Positions 11,281 to 22,420 of a stretch of 64,000 bases of DNA are shown here, in pieces. Under the pieces are notes generated by a model that worked only from the letters and a program-made list of their open reading frames with translations, did no database searches and was not told the DNA's origin. Source of the DNA: Seriola aureovittata (lineage: Eukaryota > Chordata > Actinopteri > Carangiformes > Carangidae); contig NC_079384.1 of the NCBI RefSeq assembly GCF_021018895.1, positions 7,324,140 to 7,388,139 of the forward strand, read 5' to 3'. Both the position numbers and the translations under genes were made by a program. Within the stretch, counting starts at the first letter, position 1, and every line of letters begins with the position of its first letter.

Positions 11281-12690
11281 CACAAAATGGCATTATTAAA
11301 ATTTTTATTTCAGTATTTGTAAACAACAACAATCAACATGCTGTTCATTCTGAAACTTGCCAAGACCATCAAATGTCGAGTTTGGCTGAGCATTTAACAC
11401 AACATGAATTTATTTACTAAATTTGACCTTCATCCAAAAATTGCATATATTGTATTGAATTATAGTAGGCCAAACCCTTCTGTTAGCAGAGAACCAGGCC
11501 AGTCAGTGCAGGGCAGAGAAAACAGGGAATAAATTATGCTATAGCCAGTTCGAGGCAAATCCTTCCTTGCAGTTTGCGGATTGGTTCAAATTCTTGTAAA
11601 ATTATGTATTTGCTCATGTGTTTGTGAGAGGGACTGAGTGTATGAGCGTGTATGTATGCGAGTGAGTGCTAGACAAAAGTATGTCAGAGAGTATGAGTGA
11701 AAATCAGAATGTGATGTATGACAGAATGAGTTAGACTTAAGAGAATGAGTGTAAGAGTGAGGTGGTGTGCTGGTTGGTCTGGGTATAAGCTAACAGAAGG
11801 CTCTTGATGGACACTTTTCTGAACGTCTCAGAGCAACAGACACTTGGGAACATTTAGTCCAGATTATTACATTGAACAGCACTTGTACAAACATCATCAA
11901 TACATCAAAGCAGCTAAATCTAAGTCAGCTCTTTAGCAACTTTGATTTTTTTCAACCTGTGTTGCAAAAGCACACTACATTCTAATACTAAACATCATAT
12001 ACGGTATGCTCTTTTTCAACAGTTTTAACTCACTGGAAATTACTTAACACCTGCGCTGATGGCAGGGTCATGTGACCTACATAAGGATGTCTTCTGCTGC
12101 CTTTAAACTTTTTTTATGCTTTCCAATCGCAAATGCAAAAATCAGCAAACAAATACAACAAGTAAGTATCTCAATAGATACTTATACTAAGTTTACTTCT
12201 GGTTTTATTAACTTTGTTTTACACTGTTGGCTCACCAAGTACCTCCACCCTTTTTGCAATTGTGAGGTAACAGTAACTGCACACCCATAATACTGAGTCA
12301 GATTAGTATGGAATGAAATGAGGCTGAACAAAAAAAACAACAAAGACATTGCAATTCTTTTGACAGTTATTGTGACGATTCATTCATTTTTGTTTGAGGG
12401 ATCAATCTCACTGTGTTGTGTATTTTCTTATTTGTTCAGAATACAATATCAAGACCTCTTCAGCTCCACAAAAAAAAAAAAAAAAAAAAGAGTATTCTGT
12501 CATAGTTTCATTACCACAACATCAAAAAAAAAGCAGCAAGCAAAATATAATATTCAATACATTAAAAATAAATACTTATCATACTAAATAACGCTTTGTT
12601 TAATTGTTCAGCCCCATCACACTCACACTGATTCACACACCACAGTTGGGTAAAAAAACAGTAGGCTATAGCTATCCCTAGCCATAACAT
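11281..12690 (-). other. 3' UTR of the transposon-borne SAMD3-like gene
   Basis: This is AT-rich non-coding sequence downstream of the stop at 12691-12693. A minus-strand AATAAA at 11304-11309 is the likely poly(A) signal. It contains an A-run of about 19 bases near 12471-12489. Confidence 0.5.
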
Positions 12691-15350
12691 CTAGCTCAAC
12701 AGAGCATTTTTTAATGTTTGGAGTTTTGGGCTGAGCTTTTGTTGTCCAAGGTTCAACAATGTCTTCTGGATGAACTCAAATGTGTTCTTCATACCTTTTG
12801 GGTAATCCAGATGGAGTGCATATATCAAGCCGAACAGAAGACAAAGTCCTAGAGAGGTTGTGGGAATCTCATCCATGACTATGTTTCCTTCAAGGATGAT
12901 TGCAATGCTGTTAATCACTGGTGGCGTGTCATCAGTCATGACTCTAAGAACCCCAACAGGCACCTGGGAGAAGTCTTGTGCAGTGTCCGAATCCTGCATT
13001 CAAAATAAAAGAACACAAATAAATTTAGGTAGGATGTTAAGACCCGTGGTTATAGTGTGTTCACTCTTATGATCAAAGTGTCTGCAGCACTCTGGAATAC
13101 TGTTTTTGAGAGCTCTTAAGATTATGAGCAGGTAGAAATGGCTGGATTTCAGCACTACACCTTAACAAAAAGCATTTTAAAAAAGCTGTACAACTTATTC
13201 TGGGAAGCTCAGATTTGGCTCAAACGTTGAATGCATTGAAAATCATATAAAACACATATGTGTGATTGCAATTTAGTGATATAACCCTCTAAACCCAAAT
13301 TTTATATCAGGCAGAAATGGAAATTAAACATTTTCACCTTTCACTAAGATGGAAAATTACTTTCCTTCAGCATCACATGTGAGGCAACAAATTTGTTTAT
13401 AACTCCCAACTTATTAAAAATTTGTCCCTTGTTTAATGTTGTAACATCCCCACTTAAATATGTTTGGTTTGGTCAAGTGTGAATACAGGCTATAATACCT
13501 AACTTGACCTTAGTTTGGGGGAATTTAATAATAGTTAAGTTCAGGTGCACTACACCTAAACCTTGACAAAAGTTTTTTTTGTTTTTTTTTTTCGTAAATC
13601 AGACCCGAACAAATGAAATCTGAGAACTGAACCTGAGGTATGATGTCCTAAAATGTACATTGTACGATGGTCATATCATTGTCATTATAAATGTACTTAC
13701 TGAGCAACTGAGGAAGAATTCGCTGGAATTATCTCCAAGATACAGGGGCAGACATTGCAGGACAGCAGTGCGTGTTGTGGTGATGTCAGTCTCATGGAAA
13801 AGATGACAAAAAAACAATAAGCAGAAGAATATATGAAAGAAAAATATGAGAAAAAAAATCTGTGGATATACGTGTGCTCGAGTTCCAACATTGAATTCTA
13901 AAGAATTACTTGTACTTTTGTAGCAGCTGTAAGCCTACTTGATGCTTGCAAGCACACTACTGTAAGGTGGTAATGATGAAAATCAGAAACAATACTTACT
14001 TGTGTATTGATTGACTGGAGGAGGTGATCAAGTGATTGGCCTACAGCTCCTTTTCTGGATTTGAAGAGGTCAATGAGACGAGCGGTATGGTGGTCCAGAG
14101 CTTCATAGAAGTCTTTCTTGAGGTTCTTACTGGCAATTCTGTAGAACTCTGCAAACACCTTAAACAAAAAAAGAAAAGAAAAAACACATCCAAAGGATTG
14201 TTTACTCCACCATGGCAGTCATTTAACACCAATAGTCTATTTGACTGTCATATACAATACATTTGTGATACATCAATTAATCATTAAAAGAACCGAAACA
14301 ACAGTGAAACAATGAAAATATTGATTACTCGGGTGTGGTTCAGTATAGTGCAGTATAAGTGAGCCATACCTGACTTTCTGTGAACAGCACAGGCCAGCGT
14401 TCCATCATCCTTTTAACTGGAGGCTGTTCCTCCACAACTTCTTTGCGTCGCAAAGCAAATGTCTTGTCCATCATTTTCTTCACATCAGCTGAGTCCGGAA
14501 GCCTCTTTTTTGCTTCATTTTCAAGCTGTCTTCTAACAGACTCGAGCGAATCTGCATTTTCACCATCAGGAAAATTTGGCAAGAAATTCGTTTCACTTCT
14601 TTTTGCCCTTTTTATGTTACTACATGATGGTGCTCCTTCTGGGAAATCCCTTTTTCGCTTGTTGCCATTCACTGTGACATCGGCCATTCCTGATCTTCTC
14701 ATTTTTGTACGAAAATTCCCCATCTTGAATTTAATGCTATTTTTCCATCCACAATATCCTGTGGGTGATCCAGCTTCTTTCAGACAGGGATGTTTCGCAA
14801 TCAGTGCAGCGGCAACTTCTTGACAGTGTTCTTCTGTGGGGTATGCTGTGTACTTGTACATTGCCTCTGCAAGTCTTTCTAAGATCACATGTTTCATGTC
14901 CCGAGAAACATCCATTCGAATTCCTTCCTGCATACAGGCAAGGTCTCCCTGTCTCAGTCGGAAATTTACATCCACAGAGAAATCTGGAATATCAAACGCA
15001 GAAGGCCAAGGATCCGGCCTCATCATTGGAGATTTTTCTTCACTTGTATATAGTATATCTGTGTCAGATGTGCGTGGTGAGGACAGTGTGCTAGAGACTG
15101 AAGAGAAGGACTCAAGACTTATAATTTTCAGCGTGGCTCGATCTGGTAGTTCTGATACATCTGTCAGATTACAGAGGGCATTGTTAAACAGTGGGTCTTC
15201 AAACTGTAGTGTGAAGTCATATGGTAGTGCCAGTTTAACTTTCAAATGATCCAAGAGAGACTCAAGGTTGCCTGGTTTCTGATCAAGACTGATTCTTCTA
15301 ATGTCACAATCAGTGACGATGACTCTGATTGGCCACTTCTGTTCCATCAT
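12691..15350 (-). CDS. PB1-like / SAMD3-like protein encoded in the transposon (510 aa)
   Basis: Four exons join in phase: 14370..15350, 14000..14158, 13701..13790, 12691..12993. The ATG at 15348-15350 starts MMEQKWPIRVIVTDCDIRR. Residues 1-90 look like a PB1/ubiquitin-like fold (VIVTDCDIRRISLD, LPYDFTLQFEDP). Residues about 118-220 (IPDFSVDVNFRL, YKYTAYPTEEHCQEVAAALI, GWKNSIKFKMGNFRTKMRR) match the post-SAM region of human SAMD3 as I recall it (LPEFPYDVKCML, YPSTQQYNDVVNALL). A basic stretch (GNKRKRDFPEG, NIKRAKRSE) could be a nuclear signal. The last two exons (LPLYLGDNSSEFF, VINSIAIILEGNIVMDEIPTT) match the SAMD3 C-terminus. No SAM domain is seen. Function is unknown. Being intact inside a TIR-bounded element suggests a transposon-encoded accessory or DNA-binding protein, but a captured host gene is possible. 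Teleost genomes carry many relatives, often labelled SAMD3-like. Confidence 0.8.
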
Positions 15351-15385
15351 CCTACAAAAAAGAGAGCCGTAAAGTTAGTGTTAGG

Positions 15386-16259
15386 CTAGCATAATATGTA
15401 ATGCTTCAAAGAAACAAACAGTGTGCCTCTCACTCGGTAGGCTGACAAAGGAAAAATATCATTGAACTCAGTCAACTGAGTGGCAACCAAGCCTGTGCCG
15501 CTTTGTGTCAATTCATAAGCACGAAGATGCTCATGATACCACGCAATCATTGGTTTGCACAAGAAAACAATGTCTGCATTAATCACTAGCACTTGCTTAA
15601 TCTGCCTGAACTCTGGAAGCCCTCCACATGAACCTACAGAAACCACCATATCTGCAGCATAGTTCATTCCATCAATATTGACAGACACAGCTGACAGAAC
15701 TGTGTTTTGGAGCCCACATCTTCGGTGCAAAATGCCTTGAATGTTCCCTGGGAGGGAAGAAATCATTATACTCTTTACTTTGTTTGCTTGAAGTGTTGGT
15801 TTGAAAAAGGAAGCACAGTCCAAATGGTACGCCATCATCTTTTGATGTCGTATGGTCATGGTTCCTACTTTTGTGTGTGTTAAAAGTAGAGTACACATTT
15901 GTCTCAAAGTCACAATACAGATAGGGGCACTGCACTTTTTGCATCAACTTCAGATGCTTGCGTGAATGTGTAAAAAAATCATTTTCACTGCAGGGCTCGT
16001 TAAACTCACACACTTGACAATTAAATGTTTGCACATCATCTTTTTCACTGGTCACCTGCGAGTGAGATCTGGATGAATGAACCTTCAGTGCATTGAATGA
16101 TTTGAATGTGCAAATACACTGCTGATGAAGACATGGTATTGGGGAGGTTCTTGTGAAGCCACCATGCTTTAATCTATAATGCTTTAATAGATGGCCTCGT
16201 TTTGGAGAGACAAAAGTGCAGAACTTACATGTCCACTGCATCCCTCTTCCAGTAGACAC
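15386..16259 (-). pseudogene. C2H2 zinc-finger / transposase-like gene with internal deletion
   Basis: After a T-rich acceptor an exon starts at about 16259, with ATG at 16239-16241. Residues 1-120 are C2H2-type fingers (MQWTCKFCTFVSPKRGHLLK, PCLHQQCICTFKSFNALKVH, NCQVCEFNEP..FFTHSRKH, VQCPYLYCDFETNVYSTFNT). The frame then dies, while another frame carries on as RHQKMMAYHLDCASFFKP, RRCGLQNTVLSAVSVNIDG, DMVVSVGSCGGLPEFRQI, ending at 15386. From memory of the teleost family, the fingers and the RHQKMMAYHL block are normally separated by several hundred residues, including a DDE-transposase-like core. I infer an internal deletion and frameshift near 15841-15862. The copy should therefore be unable to mobilise itself. 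A cryptic exon at 16689-16818 may belong to the same transcript. Confidence 0.65.
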
Positions 16260-17770
16260 CTGAAAAAAAAAAAAAAATTGAATTAAAGAGACCACCTATT
16301 GTTGTGTCTAATGTTGAAAAATTTGGGATTAGAAAACTGTTACAAATGATTTATCATTGGTATTATTTGTCAACATATTTTATATTTAAAAGCAGCCACA
16401 GGAAAAAAAAAAGTATTATATTAAGACTGTAGTCACCTATATTGTACAGTCATTAAATCAGTTTGCTCTGCTAAATTTTGAGGTAATGTGAAAATACAAT
16501 ATACTTCAAATGAGCTGCAATATCAGTGATTTAATTGTATTACCTTGTTATATTTGCCTACATCTTATTTTACTGATAGCATGAATAAAATAATTAAAAT
16601 GCTTAAATTTGAAATGCAGCACAATAATAATAAATGAATAATTTCACAGAAGTCATGAAAAGAATTCCTAAATGAATAACAACAAACCTGATTTTCTCCT
16701 CGGGTGAGGACAGTTCGCCACAATCCAAAACTTTTTTTTTGAGGATGGTCCCTTCTTTACTTGTGAACAGTACAGTCTGGAATCTGGATCTGTTTCGGAA
16801 AAAGCAAACAGTTGTCTAAGACAATAGCAAAAAACTTTTGTTACATTATCATTATTTTTCTTACAAAGGTTTTTAATGTAATAATTTTGCAATGGCGGAT
16901 CAAATTAAGACACAAAAATAAAGTAGGGTCATAGCACTTTTACTCGGAGTCCTCAGGTTGAGCTGCTGCGAACGTCTGCTCTGTGAATCCACGTGTAGAC
17001 ACGGCAATGAACAAACCTTTACCTTACTGACGTACACACACACACACCGTCAGGACGACTGACCTGAAATTATTTTTACAGCCCAGCAAGAGTTCTGCTT
17101 CGGAGTGAAATAGGAAGCCGCAGCCCGCCACCGCCGTTACTCCCCCGAACATGTTAAACGGGCTTAATTCACAGCTAAATTAGCAGCGGAAAAAAGCTAA
17201 ATTAGCAGCGTGCGCTAATACAACAGCTAACAAATTAACAGACAGGAACCGGCCGAGTCAAAGCACTTCTATTCGCATTCGCTCATGTTGAGCTGCTGCT
17301 AACTTCTGCTCTGTGAACCCATGTGCATACACACACAAGTAAACATGCTAAAGGACGGTCGGAGAGGCGGAGTGTTGTTGTTCGAAACAACTCTCATTTC
17401 AAACATTACATTATATTGCCAAGTTTACAAAAAATAAAGGTGTACACTTACCGAAATCAGTGTTAGAGAAAAACTGCCGTTAGAGCGCTGGGACCATGTG
17501 CTTGGCTTTGACCTCTCCTGCATCAGTTTGCCTCCAGTGGTAAATGGCGCTAACCGGAAATGGACATGCGCACTGGGGTGCACAGCTCAGTAACTTAAGT
17601 CTCATACCACGAACCATGCCACACACTCAAAAAAACTAAGTTCATATACCTTAATGAAACAAGTATGTATATAAAAAGTGCAGAAAACTTGATGTAAGTA
17701 AGTAAACTTAAAAAACTAGTATGAATTAAGTTAAATGCACTGTTTCATCTTAAGTCAGGACAATGTTTGC
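16260..17770 (-). promoter_or_regulatory. Transposon promoter half: 5' exon, repeats and right subterminal block
   Basis: This is the upstream part of the element's transcription unit. A first exon ends at 17452 (minus-strand donor TTTCG/GTAAGTG). A GC-richer stretch at 17030-17560 contains the likely start site. A block at 16931-16998 is repeated imperfectly at 17260-17330 (shared core GTTGAGCTGCTGC). A short tandem duplication AGCTAAATTAGCAGCG occurs near 17174-17210. The right end (17640-17770) has AAGTAAACTT/TTAAGT subterminal motifs. A possible small exon lies at 16689-16818. Confidence 0.45.
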
Positions 17771-17780
17771 ATTTACAGTG
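17771..17780. repeat. Right terminal inverted repeat of the transposon
   Basis: ATTTACAGTG is the exact reverse complement of the left end at 10844-10853 and directly abuts TA-microsatellite DNA. Confidence 0.75.
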
Positions 17781-17805
17781 TATATATATATATATATATA
17801 TATAT
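17781..17805. repeat. (TA)n microsatellite flanking the transposon
   Basis: Twelve TA units immediately outside the right end of the CACTG element. The matching TA tract on the left is 10831-10843. The insertion split, or used, a TA-rich target. Confidence 0.9.
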
Positions 17806-18058
17806 GGTGCAGTGGTTAGCGCTGTCGGTTCTCTCCGGCTTCCTCCAACAGTCCAAAGACATGCAAATGGAGGCGAGGCTAATTGGATACTCTAAATTGA
17901 CCATAGGTGTGGCTGTGAGTGTGAATCGTTGTCTGTCTCTATGTGTTTGCTCTGTGATGGACTGGCGACCTGTCCAGGGTGTACCCCGCCTGAAAAGATG
18001 CTGGAATAGGCTCCAGTGACCCTACTAGAGGATAAGCGGTAGAAAATGAATGAATGGA
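17806..18058 (+). mobile_element. Teleost non-LTR retrotransposon/SINE 3' tail fragment
   Basis: It starts GGTGCAGTGGTTAGCGCTGTC. It continues with words recurrent in fish genomes: TCTCTCCGGCTTCCTCC, CAGTCCAAAGACATGCA, CTAATTGGATACTCTAAATTG, ACTGGCGACCTGTCCAGGG, GATAAGCGGTAGAAAATGAATGAATGG. The short GAATG tail is typical of LINE-mobilised repeats. Relative to the usual form I remember, the part between GCGCTGTC and TCTCTCCGG is deleted. No coding capacity remains. Confidence 0.75.
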
Positions 18059-20459
18059 ATTAAAAAAAACACACTTCTTTGTCATTGTTTTCTCAGTTTT
18101 GTGCTTTTGTTAATTCAAGATTTTGAGATAATGAAAGCATATCTGAAGAAGACCCAGCAGCTAAATAAAAAATTTAAAACATTATCCAAATCAAGGAGGC
18201 CAATGGTTTAGAAAGCCAGCAAAATGGACCTGAGGTAATGTCTGGCATCTCTAAAACAATACACCAACAGGTTAGTCTTGTACTAACTGCCTCTGCATGC
18301 CGAGCTTTGTCTACCCTCAGCACAGACAGCAAAATAAAGCGTTCCCTATAGCAAAAGACATGCTTTTAGAAGGAATTAAATCAGTGAATAGAAAATTAAT
18401 TAAACCCCACAGGATTATAAAGCAGAGTCCTGGTGGTGCAGAGGTTGCATGGTATTTTTTTCTAATGCCATGATGCCAAAGCTGTGCCACACATAGAACC
18501 CACATACAGTCTAAAATAATATCAAGTGTTAATGATTGTCTCCTTCAATTAGAGTCAGTGCAGTATGAGAACATGAACACATGGCACTTGTTAATATTTC
18601 ATGACATATCAAACTAATGTGGAAGAATCCCTTTCTAGGACAGGTGTCATCTTCTTGCTTCGTTCACTTTCCCCTCAAAGAAATGATGTAATTGCGAGGA
18701 TCTCTGGAGATAAATGAGGCTGAAGATGGTCTGAGCACAACCTATCTGAGTGTGTTTTTGGTATTTATTTCTCCAGTCTCGTTTTAATTTGATTCTTTCA
18801 TCCGCCTGTGGTCTGGTTCTGTGATGCCATTCCTCGGCGCCCGACCTCAGTTGAATTCATTTATTGTCTTTCTGAATTTGAAAACTGAAAAGGGGATGGG
18901 TTGCCCACTCTGCATATTAATAATGACTTAACAATGAACATTTTTCATTGTTGATGTATAGGTGGAGGAGACATGAGATGAATGCTGGGGTTAACATGGA
19001 GGCTAAGAGAGGGAAAAACCAATGCTGGATGAATGAGAAGAGTCGAGCAGAATGGCAGGTCTGATTATAAAACAGGATCGATGCTTGACAGCAGCATAAT
19101 AGACATTTTTGGGGAGCTGGAAAGCAATTTCCCTCCAAATTCACACATACATCTGTGACAGAAATACCACCAACCTGTAGTCAGAGAGATTGTGGTCACT
19201 CTCCCTCCAGAACTACCAAGCCTAAAAATGTTCAGGACAGCACGACTCCCACATGGGCCTCCTGAAAGCAACCTACGACTGAATGACAGAGGAATAAATT
19301 ATGTTTTAAAACTGATTATTCAATTTCAATGTTATTACAAACCCTGGTGCATTTCTAGGGCAAGACAACAAATGGGTGATTCAAAACACTTTACATAAGC
19401 CATTCATTTAAAAATGGCAGCATGAATGACATGAAATATATAAGATGACAGGCTCAAAGAAAATCTAAAGAATTCAAGAGAATAAAATATCACAAGAAAA
19501 CATTAAAATGGCAGCACAGATCTAAAACAGCTGAAGCAACTCTGACTTTGGTTTCGGCTTCCAATATATGCAACAAAAACAATTCAGTTTTACTAAGAAT
19601 GACACTGATGACTTGTAGCCAGTATTTTTTTATTAACAAATGACTGTGTGTGTGAGAAAGGTGTCTCTTGTAGTGACAAACCCACTCTGAATTATTCCCC
19701 GAGTCTGCAGTTCCCGCTTTGGAACATTTTAAATTCATTCCATCTTAAGTCATTTTTATAAATGAAATCGAGAGAGTTGGTTCATCGCAGAGTTGTTCTG
19801 ACCAATAGGAAAGCAGGAACAGGACACACCTTTTTGTGTACACCATGTTTTCTTTCCGGTCTGAGAAGCTCATGCATGAGGGAGCATACAGCCGAACAGC
19901 ACAGAAGTTGATTATGCTGCAGCAGTGGCTCGAGAAGTTTCTGTTCCTGTTTTAAGAAGTTTTTTTTGGCTGTCAAAGTGGGTCACCATTAAAACCCAGT
20001 GTAATCACTGAGAAAGTGAATGTAGATGCCACCCACTGTGAAGAAGCAACATTCAAGCTTTTTAAAACAAAGTCTACACGGGGTAGTGCCATATTTAGAT
20101 AAACATATATATATATAATTGATCGTGCCAAGAAATGGGGGTTCCTTATGAGCCTCACAAGTGCATTGAAATTCTGGTAGCTCAATTTCTTACAAAATCA
20201 AATATTGATTATAAATAAAGAAACTTTAAAAGCTTGAGAAACTTTGAAACTTTGTTACCTGTAAAAAAAGGAATCATTATGTTCCATCTTAACTGCTGTT
20301 TGAAGCCAAAGGAGAAGAACTGTTTTCCTTGGGAAAGACGTATTTCAACAGAAAGTTCCTCACAAAAGTTCTTACAGAGCTGCTTTAAAGACAGACTTTA
20401 TCTCTTCAACTGCTGATAAAAACATGAGCAAAGAAACTAATTATCATCATCATCACAAG
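18059..20459. other. Intergenic, no gene recognised
   Basis: Unique-looking AT-rich DNA. The open frames here are short and lack splice context or protein-like composition. I see no conserved block. Confidence 0.6.
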
Positions 20460-20471
20460 TACAAGAAGTGT

Positions 20472-20700
20472 CGGGGGGGGGGGGGGACCATGGCCCAGGT
20501 GGTAGAGCAGGTTATGAACACCTCTGTCTGCTGTAGGTCGGTCAATGAATAGAATGGCAACTACAAACTCAATGTGTGGAAGATGGTGTATGCATGGTTT
20601 TTGCGCATGTGTGTTTGGCTTTGCCCTGTGTGTCATTAAAAGTCTTCAGGCCCTGCTGTTTAAGAGCAGCACCCAGCTTGTCTATGCCATTAAGCTTAAG
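20472..20700 (+). repeat. G-run followed by a decayed tRNA-derived SINE-like sequence
   Basis: A run of 14 G's (20473-20486) is followed by ACCATGGCCCAGGTGGTAGAGCAGG, which contains an A-box-like TGGTAGAGCAGG as in tRNA-derived SINE heads. The B box is not clear (GTAGGTCGGTCAATGA is a poor match). The body reads into GTCTTCAGGCCCTGCTG. Family unknown. Confidence 0.4.
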
Positions 20701-22065
20701 ATATTAAATATGTGAGCTTCCTTGTGGTTGGAATTACAAAGCAGCTGAGGAGTTTAATGTTCTTTTTCTTTTGTTGGATAGTGACTCCTTTGTATAAGTA
20801 AAATGTTCATGGGTAGATCTGCTGCTCATAAAATCTTCTTTGTTGAGGGTGAGCGAAGAAACAATGTGTCAAAGACAGAGGCAATATTACCAATTATAAC
20901 TTTAATATAAAATATTGCTTAATTAATTAAGGTTTTAGTTAAGTATTGTAATTCGTAGTCAATACAAGGAATAGGATGGTGAACTCACTAGTACGACTAA
21001 AACTGGGAATAAATAATGCATTAGAAATGCATTGGAATTTTCTTTAGAAACCCACCTTTTTTCGACAAAATTGCACCTTTTTTCTGAGTCACCCAGCTCT
21101 CTCATACCTGCACGTAGAAATGTGATTCACACTATAAAACGGAGGAAAACTTCTGCTCTATCAAAAAGACAGGAACTGTTTTTACATAACATGTAAACTT
21201 TTCAAACTGTGAGCACTCAAAGGAGGAGTGCAAATCACTTTTTCTTCAAAGTTAGAGTGAAAGCGTCAGTTGGCTAGAGTGCGTGAAACAGTAAAAAATA
21301 ACCTTTATTTTTATTTTTAACTCGAGCTCACGGCCAAACCGTAAAAAGGAGACAAATAATTCTTTCTGAAAATGTAGACATAGTTGTTGGGATTCATAAA
21401 ATGTAACTTTGACAGGCAGGGTCTGCACAAAATTTAAACGGGGGTGCCGAGTCCGGCAGCAATACCTGTCTCACTCTCATTGACACCTAATGTAATCGTC
21501 TTTTTTTTTCAAAAGAATCTCACTCTGTCTTCGCACTGAGCTTACTCACTCATTTTAAGGAATATCTGAATAAAATAAAGACTGTAGAAACTTCTGGCTT
21601 CAGTGTCTGGCACGGTCTTTTCGGTTTATGAAAAGAAGTAACGGTTTTCTCATAATTTGCAGTTGTTTGAAGCCATGTAGAAGCCAAATTCTGGGCAGAT
21701 TTTCACATTGCCATGGCAACGGCAGCTCCTGACCTGTGTGCGTGCGTGCGTGCGCCTAGCAACCAGATAACCAACTCTCCAAGCTCCGCTAGCTTTACAT
21801 TAGCCGCATGTTAGGTCTTAAATTACATTTAGTTAGGTCTTAAATATGTAAGTCCATTTACTGCTTCCTTCGTTGCTTTTTTTTTGTTTTGTTAAAAGAG
21901 TGAATGAAGTTGTGACGGTCTCCGCTGAGACAGAGGAGAGGAGAAGCTACTAGCCCTCTCTCGCTGTCACTTCTAGTCGCGTTGCTCTCCTCCCCAGTAA
22001 TGTTAAATTTAGCACAGAAAAAAACATAATAGTGGTAATTTAAATAGCGGTTCATGGGATTTATT

Positions 22066-22420
22066 AACCTTCAGGGGTCCCTCTGTCCTTTTTTGGACAT
22101 TTTCTTCACTTTTCTTTTTTGATTTGCTGATCATTTTGGCTGTGTTACAGCTGAAGGTATGGATTTCTGCAAGAAAGTGTCTTTTTTTACATATTTTTAA
22201 AATCTAATGTCAGTTACTGTTACAGGTCTATTATACACTGGTAACACATTTTGTACCCTCTGGGGTTCCTCGCGTCCAAAAAAGGACACAGAAAGAAAAT
22301 GCTATAAAATCCTCATATATCAATATTTTTTTCTGCTTTTTTTGCATAAATCTCTTAAACCACTTCAGTTCTGCTCAAACCTATCAAATGTTTATTAGTT
22401 TTCGGGATTTTAACCCTTTA
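22066..22420. repeat. Paired hairpin repeat, possible MITE
   Basis: Two related units lie about 190 bp apart: GGGGTCCCTCTGTCC-T6-GGACA (from 22076) and GGGGTTCCTCGCGTCC-A6-GGACA (from 22263). Each forms a GTCC/GGAC hairpin. Both are followed by TTTCTT or AAAGAAAAT sequence. TTAA occurs near both outer edges (22065 and 22410). No open frame is seen. Confidence 0.35.

Larger units (their letters stand above)
10844..17780. mobile_element. CACTG-ended (EnSpm/CACTA-like) DNA transposon carrying a SAMD3-like gene
   Basis: The outer ends are exact 10-bp inverted repeats: CACTGTAAAT at 10844-10853 and ATTTACAGTG at 17771-17780. Both abut TA microsatellite DNA, so a TA-rich target duplication is hidden. 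Inside each end lie many short subterminal motifs of the type AGTTTACTTA/ACTTAA (10861-11275 and 17640-17760), a CACTA-superfamily habit. Both internal genes are on the minus strand: a zinc-finger/transposase-like gene (remnant) and a PB1 plus SAMD3-like gene (intact). A first exon ends in a good donor at 17452 (GTAAGT), and an AATAAA signal lies at 11304-11309, just inside the left subterminal block. The transcription unit therefore fills the element from end to end. Superfamily assignment is inference from the end sequence and the recalled fish protein family. Confidence 0.75.

Noticed and set aside
12072..12591. Small plus-strand frames with poly-Lys in the transposon
   Set aside because: They arise from an A-run in the 3' UTR of the SAMD3-like gene and have no homology or signals.
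14380..15249. Three plus-strand open frames of 109-147 aa
   Set aside because: They are antisense shadows of the SAMD3-like exon 14370..15350, which carries the recognisable protein on the minus strand.
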